In this document: one piece after another, positions 10,015 to 20,363 of the stretch
Position numbering within the stretch: position 1 is the stretch's first letter
Layout of the letters: each line of letters starts with the position of its first letter
Source: Thalassia testudinum
Lineage: Eukaryota > Streptophyta > Magnoliopsida > Alismatales > Hydrocharitaceae
Direction of reading: 5' to 3'
Length of the DNA stretch: 64,000 nucleotides
Assembly: GCA_037157565.1 (NCBI GenBank)
Contig: JAZHRO010000036.1
Span: 132,130,001 to 132,194,000 of the forward strand
The notes under the pieces: model-generated
Seen by the model: the letters and a program-made list of their open reading frames with translations, nothing else
What the model was told of the DNA's origin: nothing
The model's database searches: none
Made by a program: the position numbers and the translations under genes

Positions 10015-11141
10015 TTATCACACAGTTAGCTGGACTGTTAATACCTTTATTTTGATATAACAAAATTATACTTTCAATGTGGACTAACCATTACAGGTTA
10101 AGTCATATTATAGCATGAATGTGTCCTCATCAACATTTTTCAAAAACATCAAGGACAAAGAGGACTTAAAAACTTTTTAATTGTATTGCATCTAGAATAA
10201 TGTACGAAACCTAAATAAGAAAACAAACGTAAGGTTTCATTTTTTGCAAAAATCATTCTCTTTTGAACCTATGTCAATTCTACTGTTGATCGACCAAAAT
10301 TTCTTTTTGATCAACTATGCATTGATTAACCAACTTATTGTCTTAATCAATCAAATACCTCTAACGATCATATTCTCTTTTGATCAATCAACCCTTTTGT
10401 TTCAATCAATCAAAAGTATTCGAACGGTCGAATTTCTTTTGAAATCTTAAAGTTAACCAAATTACCCTTTTTAATCGATCAACATTGAATTGATCAATTC
10501 TTTATTTTAACCGACCAAATATAGTTTTGATCGACCAAACATTGATTTGATCAATCAAAGATGTACTTCCATAATTGTTAAAAAACACTTATAAATAGGA
10601 CCTTCAACCCCCTGCATCAAAGACACACCTCAAGAGCTTTCAAAGAGAAAAAACAAGCATACCCTCTCTAGTGCTTTCGCACCTCTACATCTACAACTAC
10701 TGTGATTCAAAGCATGGTCCCTTGTGGTTCAAGAAAGCTTGGTTTGTTTTTAAATATTGCTGAGGTGTTATAGTAAATATTATTATATTCTTCTATTTTG
10801 TTGTTCTTGATCTCAGAATCCAAGTTGTATTGGAAATCCCATTGTTCTTCTCTTGGTCAGGTGTAAGAGAAGACGCTTATAAGAGGTTGTGCCACCCTCG
10901 TTCAAGTGATACGTGATAGTAGATTTGAGTAGTGCCAACTAATCAAGAAAATCCTAACCTGAGAGGCTTAGGTAGTGGTTTTCACCTGGAAGGGTTTCCA
11001 CTCTAGAAACTGGTGTTATTTTTTTGGTTTGTGCTTATACATTTTTTATCTGTGGTGAATATTTTTTTAGCTCTATTTTACATAGATATAACGCTATTCA
11101 CCCCCTTCTAGTTTACACTTAATCCTTTAAGCACCACTCGC
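10015..11141 (+). repeat. 3' LTR of copia element D, right end cut by element A
   Basis: It repeats the 5' LTR with scattered substitutions, including the TTGATCGACCAA array (about 10283-10562) and TATA at 10590-10597. It stops at CACTCGC (11141), where A's LTR begins with TGATGT. In the 5' LTR the sequence continues ACTCACA before the primer site, so A probably inserted into the last few bases of this LTR. Confidence 0.85.
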
Positions 11142-12469
11142 TGATGTAAACACGTTTATATCACATAAATCGTCTATTTTTGCATGTTCTTAGACGTATG
11201 ACAGCATCATACATTATAAATATTGCATAACATGCATCATCTTGCATTTAGGTTAGATTGTATAAAATTTAGGTTAATTGTCTCTTTTTATGGTCAGGTG
11301 ATAGGGCGACATTTAATTGGGGCATCAGATTGAAGATCCAACCGTACGGATTTGATCAGTGCGACGATTGGAGTTCAACGACTCCAAGATCGCCCCGATT
11401 AGACTTCCGTAGCATCAGATGCAGTTCGAGAAAGATCAGAGGTCAAGGGGCCAAAATGGTGTAAATTCATATATCAGATGACAAATCCGACTGCACGGAT
11501 CGATTCGGATTGATGATCACAGCCCAAAGAAGCAAAAATTGGTCTAATCTGACATCCGTGGCACCATCTACAAGGCACAGAAGATGGACGGCCAAGATCG
11601 CACCACGTGGCGCCATCTCAGTCGCCCACAACAGCCATGCACACCTACTGCCCTCTCTCCCTCATCAGTGACTTGATCAACCTCAACCATTGGATTTTGA
11701 TCCAATGGCCGAGGGAGCCTGAGCTCAAAACCAAAAGCGTGCCTCAAAGTGTTATTTGGCACAATGGTCCCGCACTTTCACGCGAAGAGGAAGGCATGGG
11801 TTCGATCCCCAGCGAGCCTCAAATCAGAGCACGTCTTCATCCCTTCACCTCTCTCCCTCTCCAAAGCTCTAAAGAAACTTGTCCCAAACTCGGGATGCTC
11901 CTCTAGAGTTAAAAGCAAAAATTGTCCACTTCTCATCCCATTCATGGAGCTCCCGTGGTCGTCTTCTCGACCCCACTCCGGAAGTGGATCCCGTGATAAC
12001 GACATCCTACCTCACCTCTAGTTCTTCCCCCTTCGTTCTCCGTTCTTCATCTTCCAGGCGTCGCCCATTTTGGCTTGTCCTCCAAGCAGCCGACGAGGAG
12101 GATAACTTCTCTTCAACTTCTCTTTTACTGCTTTCTAGAATAAATTTTACTTCTTTCTAGTTGTAATATTCCCGCTTTCTAGTTGTAAAAATATTATCCA
12201 TTTTATCAAAGTTTTTGTTCTCTTTCTCTCTTTCTCTCACATACTCTCTTTAGTTTAGTATCGATTCATTATGAGTATCTCGCCTTTAAACAAAAATTAC
12301 AAGAAAAAATATAATCGCAGATTTCAAATCAACGTAGCCTCCCTATGTTTGACCCAGAATTCTTTTCAAGTTTCGATAAATTTTATTTTGTTGACGGATT
12401 TCTTCGCAAATCATACAACGACGGGTTTTCAAAACTCAACCTTTTTGCATAGATTTTACCGCTTCAACA
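11142..12469 (+). repeat. 5' LTR of element A
   Basis: It starts TGATGTAAACAC, ends CTTCAACA and is followed three bases later by the primer site. The start matches 38861 onward and the solo LTR at 32026. The 5 bases before it (11137-11141) are CTCGC; the matching right-hand copy is not visible. Compared with solo LTR C, it lacks about 400 bp after 11830 that would hold the TATA box and the promoter hairpin. A perfect short palindrome CCATTGGAT-TTTG-ATCCAATGG lies near 11688-11709. Confidence 0.88.
11750..11819 (+). promoter_or_regulatory. tRNA-like module in A 5' LTR (A-box-like and B-box-like)
   Basis: TGGCACAATGG at 11757-11767 fits the Pol III A-box pattern TRGYNNARNNG. GGTTCGATCCC at 11799-11809 fits the B-box pattern GGTTCGANNCC exactly. 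Their starts are 42 bp apart. A T-arm-like stem (four of five pairs) surrounds TTCGATC. The acceptor ends do not pair, so this is a tRNA-derived promoter-like relic and not a tRNA gene. Equivalent modules occur in all other Athila-type LTRs here. Confidence 0.6.
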
Positions 12470-12472
12470 TTT

Positions 12473-12489
12473 TGGCGTCATTGCCGCGG
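12473..12489 (+). other. Primer-binding site, tRNA-Asp type (element A)
   Basis: TGGCGTCATTGCCGCGG matches the complement of the plant tRNA-Asp 3' end at 14 of 17 positions. tRNA-Asp priming is typical of Athila elements. Confidence 0.75.
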
Positions 12490-13673
12490 AGGCAACTAAT
12501 CTTGATTTCCTTTCCACATTTCTGCGCACTTATCTATTTTCTAGCTTTCTTTTATTTCTTTTCTATTGTTTTGCAGGTACCTCAACAAGGAATTTTCAAG
12601 CGGTAGAAAGGAGTAAAGTGTAGTTGAAGACAACTGTAAGTGCACCCCATTCTTCCCCCCTCCATAGAGTTCATTTCATAACCCTAATTCAAACCCTAAT
12701 TAACCTAGGTGTTCTCATAAATCCTAGGATTAGTTTGGATTGTTTGATTTTCACCTCCACCCATCTCACCCTCCATATATAAACTTAAAAATTAAAAAAA
12801 AATCTCACAGAGGTACACGACCTCTTCTGATTTTCAAACTTAACTGGTCAACTGATCTTTGGAACCAGTACACACACCCAAACAGATAATTGGGTAGAAA
12901 TCAGATTAGGTAACCACTTGTGTGCCTAACTCAGTGGTACATTAAGGCCAATTGTTTGAGTTGTTTAGGTCACACCACTTCATCTAAAATCAACTCATCA
13001 AGTAGCTTCCCCTTAGGATTTATAATTTAGGTCAATACCAGGCACTCCACTTTATTTTTGATTTCCACTTTTAATTTAGGTCAACTGATCTTTACCCATG
13101 TTTTGGAAATCTGGTTTGCCTCTTGAACTCGATTGAATTTACCTAATTCTAAACCCTAAAACCTACTTAACCAAGATTTGAACCTTAAAATCCACTCATC
13201 CAAATAATCTCGCTTGAAAACCCTGGTTGTGTATGGACTCACACATATTCAATCAATCATTAAGGGTACAACCTATTTTAAGGGCCCATCACATTCCATA
13301 AGCACTACAATCCTAAGCCTAAGTTAAAATTGATTTGACGTTGGCTTTAAGGACCAATTCACTCTTCGGGGCCCAGATTGAGATTGTTCACGATTAACCT
13401 CCTTGTACTAGTCAATCTGATGTCTAGATAGGGGAGTAGCATCAAACGACCACGGTTGGGGGGTACACTAGGAACCAGAGGCACAAGCCAAAGGAAGAAT
13501 CTTCTACCCAGCCCCTCCTTTTAACTAGTTGGATTGAAGTAGAGTAAATCGTCTATAATCTTAAGATGGATTTTGAGAGTCTGTAGATCCTTAGGCTACC
13601 AAACCTAAGGATATGCTTGTTTTGTTGTACTGTAGGGTTCTTATCCCCAGTCCTTCCGACCTCTTCCTAGTTT
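12490..13673 (+). other. Leader of element A with a putative intron (about 12636-13670)
   Basis: There is no open frame. A 3'-splice-like TTTTGCAG ends at 12576, a donor-like GTAAGT starts at 12636, and a pyrimidine-rich acceptor-like stretch ending CTAG lies at 13670, three bases before the first gag ATG (13674). B1 and B2 have the same three signals in the same order, which argues against chance. Splicing is not demonstrated. Confidence 0.45.
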
Positions 13674-15466
13674 ATGCTTAGAAAGTCATTGATTCCTCGA
13701 TTGGAAGGACCATTAGATCATTCTAGGAGGCGTAAATTGAATTTTGGTCAAATTGATCCTGTTGCCGATCAACGACCTCCTCTGCCTCATAAGCAATAAG
13801 AGATGTTTCAAAGGCAGCTGAAACAAATGTAGAGAATGTAAGAATGGTTCCAAAGAATGTAGGGTGCTCAACCCTTGAAGGATTTTTATGATCCTTCAAA
13901 TTACGAGGAACGTCCCAGTGTCCAGATTCCTACAAGAGACGTAGAAATCAAGCTCCAGGTGTTAAGCCTAATCAAACATTTTCCTAAGCTTGGCTCTGAA
14001 GACTCGTTTCAACATTTGGAGGACTTGACCACTTTGGTCCAGACCACCAAAGCATGAAACGTGAATGAAGAGCAAATGATCATGATGCTCTTTCCTAACT
14101 CTCTTAGGGATAAGGCTGCTCATTGGTACAGGACCATAGGAAGGCCTATAGCAAGTTGGAACGATCTTAAATCAGCTTTCTTAAAGAAATTCTTTTTAGT
14201 TGGGCGTACCAATGCACTGAGGCGAGCGATTACTACTTTCACCCAACGGCCGGGGGAACAGTTTCATGTTGCCTGGGAGCAATTCAAGGACTTATTGCAG
14301 AAGTGTCCACACCACAAGGTGTCGAAATGGCAATTCGTGCAGATCTTTTATCACGGGTTGATTGAGCAACTTAGAAATCACGTGGGCGCTTCTTGCGGAG
14401 GTAATTTCCTCAACAAAGGCGCAGATAGTGCGCATGATTTGTTTGAGGAAATGAGTGAAAATTCAATCAATCATGCCTCTTTGGATACATTTAACCAGTC
14501 CAAACAACCCAGATCGAATGTTAATGAGGTCCATGACTCTCATTTATTCGATATGGAGTTGATTTGTAATAAACTAGATAAGGTGGACCTGGTTATCAAA
14601 AGGATGGAGGAGTGGATGGTTTGTAACTCTGTGAACAATTCTCGATCCACTCAATCTTAGAATTTGGGATTTCATTCTTCGCGAGCTCCTTCTGGAAGGG
14701 GGTTCGTGAATCAACTGGATACGGCTCAACCTATGAGCTAGCATTGCTCGGAACCTCACGGGTTCCAAACTGGGGCCTTTGATCCCAGTTTCTCTGATCC
14801 CTCCCTTTCTTTCTCTCCATCCTTTCCCTATGAGGATGTCTATGTTGTATAGGAGAATGTTAGGTTCAACTCATATTCCAATGCTTACAATCCACGTTGG
14901 AGGAACCACCCTAACTTCTCCTGGAAAAATCCAGGGTAGCAGACCCAATTCCAACCCAGCAACTATGCTCCACAAAGACTAATGGGTCAAGGTCATGTTT
15001 ATACTCAGTTGCCTCCGAATCAGGTCAATCAACCAGTTTGGAATGCTCGTCAACCTGTAGGGCAGGCTGATTTCAACCGTTAGATGCTAAAGATGCAAGG
15101 AGCTATGTTCTAGCTCATGCAACAAATGAAAACCTTGTTGGACAATTTGCAAATCGGACTCATTGTAAATACCCGTCAGCCCAGATCTTCGTCATCTCAA
15201 CCCGTACCCAACCTGCACAACATACAAAATCCGAGCAATCAAGCTCAAGGGTATGGGAATCAGAGGGACCCACACGCACATGCTTAGGTGGTTGAGCAGG
15301 GTCCTTCAACCTGGGGTTTTTGGCTAATCAAGCCCCTCTGATCTTTCCTAACCCTCCCCAAAACCCAAACCAGCATGCATCTGCCAACTTCGTTACTTTG
15401 AGGAGTGGAAGGCAAACCTAAGACTCACACCTACCCTGCTCTAGTCAAGAAAATCCTAGTGAGCCT
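13674..15466 (+). pseudogene. gag: Athila-type gag (element A), disrupted
   Basis: The frame starts at ATG 13674 (MLRKSLIPRLEGPLDHSRRR) and meets stops from about 13800. Open pieces 13875-14057 and 14061-14660 hold the capsid domain: DFYDPSNYEER, EDSFQHLEDL, LFPNSLRDKAAHWYRT, KKFFLVGRTNALRRAITTF and WEQFKDLLQKCPHH. The later part is in pieces with many TAG stops but keeps the Athila word YNPRWRNHPNFSWKN near 14878-14925. No CCHC zinc knuckle is seen, as is usual for this lineage. It corresponds to the B1 gag at 21568 and the B2 gag at 55049. Confidence 0.85.
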
Positions 15467-16546
15467 GTGGAAAAAAAGGAGAACTCTGAAGAAGAAATCA
15501 AGGCTCAGGAACCTAATTCCGAAGATCTGACTCATGTTCATTTTCCTGAGGCCTTAACTAAACCTAGGAAGAAGCCTGTTGATAGTAATGAGGAGCTCTT
15601 TAATATATTCAAGAATGTTGAAATCAATATCCTCCTCCTCGATGCTATAAAACACATACCGGACTATGCTAAATTCTTAAAGGATTTATGCACCCAAAAG
15701 CATAAGCCGAGGGAATCTGTTCCGAGGAAGGTAATACTCTCTGAGCAGGCTAGTTCTGTTATCCTGCATCACCTTCCTCCGAAAAAGAGAGATCCAGGTG
15801 CCCCTTTAATTTCATGTGTTATCGGAGATTACACTTTTGACCGGGCACTCTTGGATCTAGGTGCATCCATTAACCTAATTCCGACTTCCTTTTATGAGAA
15901 GTTTGAATTATGTGAACTTCGGTCAACCTCAGTAACGCTGCAGTTAGCAGACCGTTCGGTCACAAATCCGAGAGACGTTATTGAGGATGTTATTGTCAAG
16001 GTTAAGGACTTCTATTTCCTAATAGATTTCCTTGTCCTTGACATGGATGTACCTGAGAATTCAAGGAACACACCCATCATTATGGGGCATCCATTCCTGG
16101 CTACTACTAAGGACAATATCAACTGTACTAGTGGTAACATGGAAATCGCCTTTGGGGCTCAGAAACTAAAATTGGATATTTTCAAGGTGATTAATAAATT
16201 TGAGGATTGTGGATTTATAGAGGAACTCGAGGAAGATCATTTGAATATTGAGACATGTATGGATGTATCTGCTATTGAAAGTTCTTCCTGCACCAATGAA
16301 CCCAACCCACAACCCTCCGTGGCAAACCTGCCACATTCTGAAGAGGTTGTTGATTTTGTTCACTTTCAACCTCTTCCACTAAATCATCCTGATGAATCTT
16401 CATCAGCATCCTCCTTACCTTCCATCTTAGACCTGCCCCAGCTTGAACTAAAACCATTGCCTGAATGTTTGAAATATCAATTTTTCGGACCTAAAAAGAC
16501 GCTCCCTGTGATTATCAATTCTAAATTAACTACGAGTAGGAGATAA
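15467..16546 (+). pseudogene. Protease region of element A (DLGASINLIP), mostly open
   Basis: This 359-residue open stretch covers the end of gag and the retropepsin-like protease. Residues about 120-240 contain FDRALLDLGASINLIPTSF, LQLADRSV, VKDFYFLIDFLVLDMDVP and IIMGHPFLATT. The active-site word DLGAS is intact; Leu in place of the second residue of Asp-Thr/Ser-Gly is normal for Athila. The C-terminal part continues without a frame change into the linker before RT (LELKPLPECLKYQFFGPKKTLPVIIN). In B1 and B2 the same linker is split by a shared frame offset. It is a fragment of a dead polyprotein. Confidence 0.85.
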
Positions 16547-17546
16547 AACTAATCAAGGTCTTAAAAGAACATAAATAGGCAATTGGTTGGACTATCCATG
16601 ACCTTAGGGGGATTGAGCCATCTTACTACAATCACAGAATTTTCATAGAATATGGATCCTTCCCTTCTCGCCAGATGCAAAGGCGATTAAGCCCTAATAT
16701 GCAAGAAGTGGTCAAGAAAGAAATAATTAAGTGCTTTCAAAAAAAAAAGAAATAACTAAGTGGCTCAATGCAGGAATCATCTATCCGATCTCGGATAGTC
16801 CACGGGTAAGTCTAGTGTAAATTGTTCCTAAAAAAGTTGGGATTACCATTGTGACTAACAAGAAGGGAGAATATGTCACAACTTGTTCAACTTCCTCCTG
16901 GAGAGTCTGTATCGATTACAGGAAGCTGAACACAGCCACCAAAAAGGATCATTTCCCTCTGCCCTTCATTAATCAGATCCTTGAAAGATTAGCCAGACAA
17001 AAGTGCTTCTGCTTCCTAGACGGTTACTCAGGATACAATGAAGACCCTATCCATCTCGAGGATCAGGAAAAGGTGACTTTCACCTGTCCCTACAGAACCT
17101 TTGCTTTTTGTAGAATGCCATTCAGGCTTTGCAATGCACCTACAACTTTTCAAAGGTGTATGCTGGCCATATTTTCTGACAAGGTGGGAGAGTTTATGGA
17201 AGTTTTCATGGACGATTTCTCCATTTTCGGAGACTCGTTTGAATCTTGCCTAGCTAATCTCGAATTGATCCTTAAAAGATGCATCAAAACAAGATTGGTC
17301 CTTAGCTGGGAAAAGAGCCATTTCATGACACAAGAAAGTATCATCTTGGGTCATGTAATCTCTGAACAGGGAATTGAAGTTGACAAAGCTAAGGTTGATG
17401 CTATTTCTAAACTTCCTCCTCCTACATCTGTCAAACAAATCTGCTCATTTCTCGGTCATGTGGGATTCTATCGAAGGTTCATCAAGGACTTCTCTAAAGT
17501 TGCTTGCCCTCTGAGCAACCTCCTTGCCAAAGATACGTCGTTTGAG
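16547..17546 (+). pseudogene. Reverse transcriptase of element A, 5' two-thirds, cut by LINE H
   Basis: The first 300 bases carry stops and the micro-insertion at 16734. From 16851 the frame is open: [22 protein letters not shown], then [29 protein letters not shown] and the catalytic box VFMDDFSIFG (near 17204-17233), where both Asp are kept. It continues through WEKSHFMTQESIILGHVIS and [16 protein letters not shown] to LLAKDTSFE. There the LINE begins at 17547, after the left TSD. The frame then runs on by chance into the LINE, giving a chimeric frame to 18008. The thumb/connection resumes at 35659. Confidence 0.9.
16717..16762 (+). repeat. Tiny CTTTC(A)10 insertion with target duplication
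   Basis: The word GAAATAAYTAAGTG occurs at 16720-16733 and again at 16749-16762, with one mismatch. Between them are CTTTC and a run of ten A. In B1 and B2 the word occurs once, so this is an insertion with a duplicated target of 14 to 17 bp and a poly-A end. This looks like the footprint of an almost completely 5'-truncated LINE-type insertion. Confidence 0.7.
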
Positions 17547-17744
17547 GGAAAAATGAGAGAGAGAGGGAGAGATGGTGTTTGGCATTGGGTGGTAGGGGGC
17601 GGTGGCGTGGAAGCGGCTAGGGCTGAGAACAAGGGTGAGTGGAAGACATGGAGGTCAAGGAACTGGAGGAGAAGGGAGAGGGGATGGCAAGCGCATGATG
17701 GTAGGGCGGCCAATCTCAACCCAAGAAGGCCCTGGAGGAGAACT

Positions 17745-18817
17745 AATGGTAAGATCTTGTGCTTCAGATGCAGACAAAGGGGTCACATGGCTATGATCTG
17801 TAGAAATCCTCTCGTTTGCCTGGCTTGTGGGGGTGAAGGTCATAAGCACGATTCTTGCCCTAGGGTGAAGTCACCATACACAAAGATGACCCCTCAACGT
17901 CAGGAAGCAATGGAGACCCGACTATCACCACCGCAGTGCTTGGCAGTCACTCAATTGAAGTGGAGATTCCACTATCTGAGGAGATCTCTTCTGCGGAGAT
18001 CTTGCTGAAGGGTGCTTTGATTGGTGAGATCATGACAGGAAAACCCTCGATCGAGAGATTTCAATAATTGGTAAGTTCCCTGCAACCTATGTCAATGGGT
18101 TGGAAGGTGGCAATGCTTTCCCAATCTCGTTTTCTTGTATTTGGTTTAAGGATGATGGATGTGGAAAGGTTGCAATTTTGGTCGAGTTCTTTTGAAAATA
18201 TCCATGTGCTCTGGAGAATGGTTTCCCCCTTCAATGGGGCTCTCCCTGATCGAATCCCCCAAAGGATTGGATCTAGTAGGGTGCTTCTTGAGATCAAGGG
18301 ATTGCCATTGCATTTAAGATCTAAGGGAGTTGTTGTCAAGATGGTTGCAGGCATTGCAACTATCTGTGAAGGATATGAAGTCATGATTGGAGAAGGTGAT
18401 ATTCAATCACTTAGAATTGAGGCTGATGTCCTTAAAACTGGGTTAATTCCAAACAGGATTACTATCAGATGTGGGGGCTCTTCGTGGCTCATTTGCCTAG
18501 CAGTGGTTGGGCAAGTCCCTGTGCTACCAGAACAAGGGTATGTTAAGACATCTGTGGCTAGATCTAACGAGGTGCAACAGGCTGAATTGATGGATCGTAT
18601 TTCATCATATGAGGACCCTGAATCAAAGAAGAGGAAGGATTGTCACCTGGACTCTGCAAAGAGGGACTTGATGCCTATGGAAGAGGTTACTGTCTTGGCA
18701 TGTAGCAGCCAAGTCCTTGTGGCCAAAGGCAATGCTCCTATGGATGATGTAGATATTTTAGAGAGGGATTCAGATAATCCTAGTAGAAAAGAGAAGGGGA
18801 ATCAGGTATGGAAATAG
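17745..18817 (+). pseudogene. LINE ORF1-like nucleic-acid-binding protein, frameshifted
   Basis: ORF1 of plant L1 elements binds the element RNA. The first part reads ILCFRCRQRGHMAMIC followed by CLACGGEGHKHDSCP (about 17757-17862), two CCHC knuckles side by side. It ends at TGA 18006 and the later part is open in another frame from 18068 to 18817. That part has LEIKGLPLHLRSKGVVVKM and wording resembling the DUF4283-related region of plant LINE ORF1. In many plant LINEs this region precedes the knuckles, so the order here is unusual or reflects a rearrangement. B1 inserts 18 bases after its stop. Confidence 0.6.
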
Positions 18818-19371
18818 TGCTCAGCAGTGATAGTTGATAACACTGCATCTTAGGGTGATAATTCTATCAATTGGGGTTTATCTTAAGAGCAAAATGCACA
18901 AATAACACATCATAAATAAGAATGGGAGCATTGCATGCATCACACATCAAGATTGCTTATAGAGTAGTATTAATTGCCATTTGTATAAGTACTTATCAAA
19001 ACAGGCCTCAGATGAGCAATCGGACCGCACGGATGGATTCAAAACGACGAGCGGAATCCAACAGACTCGAAATCAGCTAAATCTGACATCCGGAGCTCCC
19101 ACTATTGGCCCAACAAGTTCTGACCGCTGATCTGATGATCAACGGCCATAGGGCCACCATGTGTTAGCCTCGCCGCGCCCGCAACCACCCTTCATCACGC
19201 AGCTCCACTTTAAGCTGTCTAATTGCGCATCGGACAGCTGAAAATCACACATCCGCACACAGCATACCTCCGCCACCTCCACTAAGGGACGCATCTCGGC
19301 CATTGATCTCCAATCGGACGGCTCCGCAGCGCTCCACACCCGCGCACCTCGCCTCCACCGCGCGAAAATCA

Positions 19372-19441
19372 GGCTGAGTTGCATAGTAGTCAACGCGTTG
19401 TTCGCAAAGGCAGTAGCAGGCGTTCGAAACCCCGCACGCTA
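19372..19441 (+). promoter_or_regulatory. tRNA-like module in B1 5' LTR
   Basis: The A-box position reads TTGCATAGTAG (19379-19389), a decayed form of TAGCGCAGTAG in the 3' LTR. The B-box position reads CGTTCGAAACC (19421-19431), one base from GGTTCGANNCC. The starts are 42 bp apart, as in the other Athila-type LTRs. Confidence 0.55.
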
Positions 19442-19718
19442 CCTAAATTGCTGCTCGCGCGGGCGCGGCTGATTAAGGCTGTAGATCCACGCATGAAGGG
19501 TGACGATCGCGCCACGCGACGCGTCCTCGGGAGGCTATCATCCACGTGCGCGCACATGCCGGTCGACAACACCTGCGCACATGTGCACTCAAGGTGCGAT
19601 CCAAGTGCGCCCGTTGCGAAGATCGAACGGCTCACAACGCGCACGCGCGGATCGCCACAGAAGAAGCCCAGGGCGCGCTAGTGACCAACGGGTGAAGGGG
19701 GCTACACCGACGGATTTG

Positions 19719-19790
19719 GTATGGGCTTAGCGACGTATCGGACGTCGCTAAAGCCCATACTTAAATTAGAAAACACTTTTGCCTATATAA
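19719..19790 (+). promoter_or_regulatory. Promoter hairpin and TATA box of B1 5' LTR
   Basis: GTATGGGCTTAGCGACGT (19719-19736) pairs with ACGTCGCTAAAGCCCATAC (19742-19760), with one bulged A. The TATA box TATATAA follows at 19784-19790. The 3' LTR has the same pair at 29411-29452 with a TATA at 29476-29482. Confidence 0.7.
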
Positions 19791-20346
19791 ACTCCATCCA
19801 ACCACCCATGGAAGGGCATTCAATTCACTTACAAGTGCTCTACCCCACTCCTAGTCACCATTAGCTCTCTTTGTAATCGTCGGAGCCAACAAGCCGCCGA
19901 CAAAGCCCCTCTCCACCACCGTGGCTGCCTCGCAATCTTCTCTCTCTCTTTCTCTCTTTATCTTAAGCTTTACTTTACTTGTGTTTAAGCATTTATCTAG
20001 TGTTGTAATTATAAAACTAAAGTTGCATGTCAAATGAAGTTGTTTCCTATCTAATTACTTGCCCTCTTTTATGTTTAAGTTGCATGTTGTGAATGAAAAA
20101 TTCTAACCCTATTCTCTCTCCCTCTCTTTCTCACTTTCTCTCTCTCTCACTCCCTTTTCACCCACGTTTTCTTGCAAGCAAAAAACCTGTTATTTCCGTG
20201 ACATTAAGTGACAAGAAAAATCTGGTTTTCACGCCTCCCTGAGATCGACACTCGAACTCACGTTCATTTCTTCATTTAAAACTGATGTCGCAAGCGCAAG
20301 CTATGACGACCCTTTTAAACATACGCGTATTTCAGACATCAGTTTT

Positions 20347-20363
20347 TGGCTCCATTGCCGAGG
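20347..20363 (+). other. Primer-binding site, tRNA-Asp type (B1)
   Basis: TGGCTCCATTGCCGAGG matches the tRNA-Asp complement at 14 of 17 positions and lies five bases after the LTR end. Confidence 0.78.

Larger units (their letters stand above)
2157..11141 (+). mobile_element. Element D: SIRE/Maximus-like Ty1/copia retrotransposon, decayed, carrying solo LTR E1
   Basis: Two direct repeats of about 1.1 kb (2157-3310 and 10015-11141) flank gag and pol in copia order: gag, protease, integrase, reverse transcriptase, RNase H. The primer site matches initiator tRNA-Met. The gag and pol wording resembles the SIRE/Maximus lineage; no envelope-like frame follows RNase H. Solo LTR E1 interrupts the protease-upstream region. 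Excluding E1, D is about 6.8 kb. Its 3' LTR is cut within its last bases by element A at 11142, so D's right-hand target duplication is not visible. Stops and lost active-site residues throughout show it cannot act on its own. Confidence 0.9.
18835..20341 (+). repeat. 5' LTR of B1
   Basis: It contains, in order, short GATC-centred palindromes, a tRNA-like module (19372-19441), a promoter hairpin (19719-19760), a TATA box (TATATAA, 19784-19790), a pyrimidine-rich CTCTCT stretch near 19938 and a second CTCTCT-rich stretch near 20115-20155. The end ACATCA is followed five bases later by the primer site. The 3' LTR repeats this layout. Confidence 0.92.

Noticed and set aside
11750..11819. Functional tRNA gene
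   Set aside because: The acceptor arms do not pair and the anticodon arm is not formed; only the promoter-like boxes and parts of arms remain.
19139..19730. Overlapping open frames on both strands in the GC-rich part of B1's 5' LTR
   Set aside because: They lie in a U3 region, differ between the two LTR copies and carry no domain.
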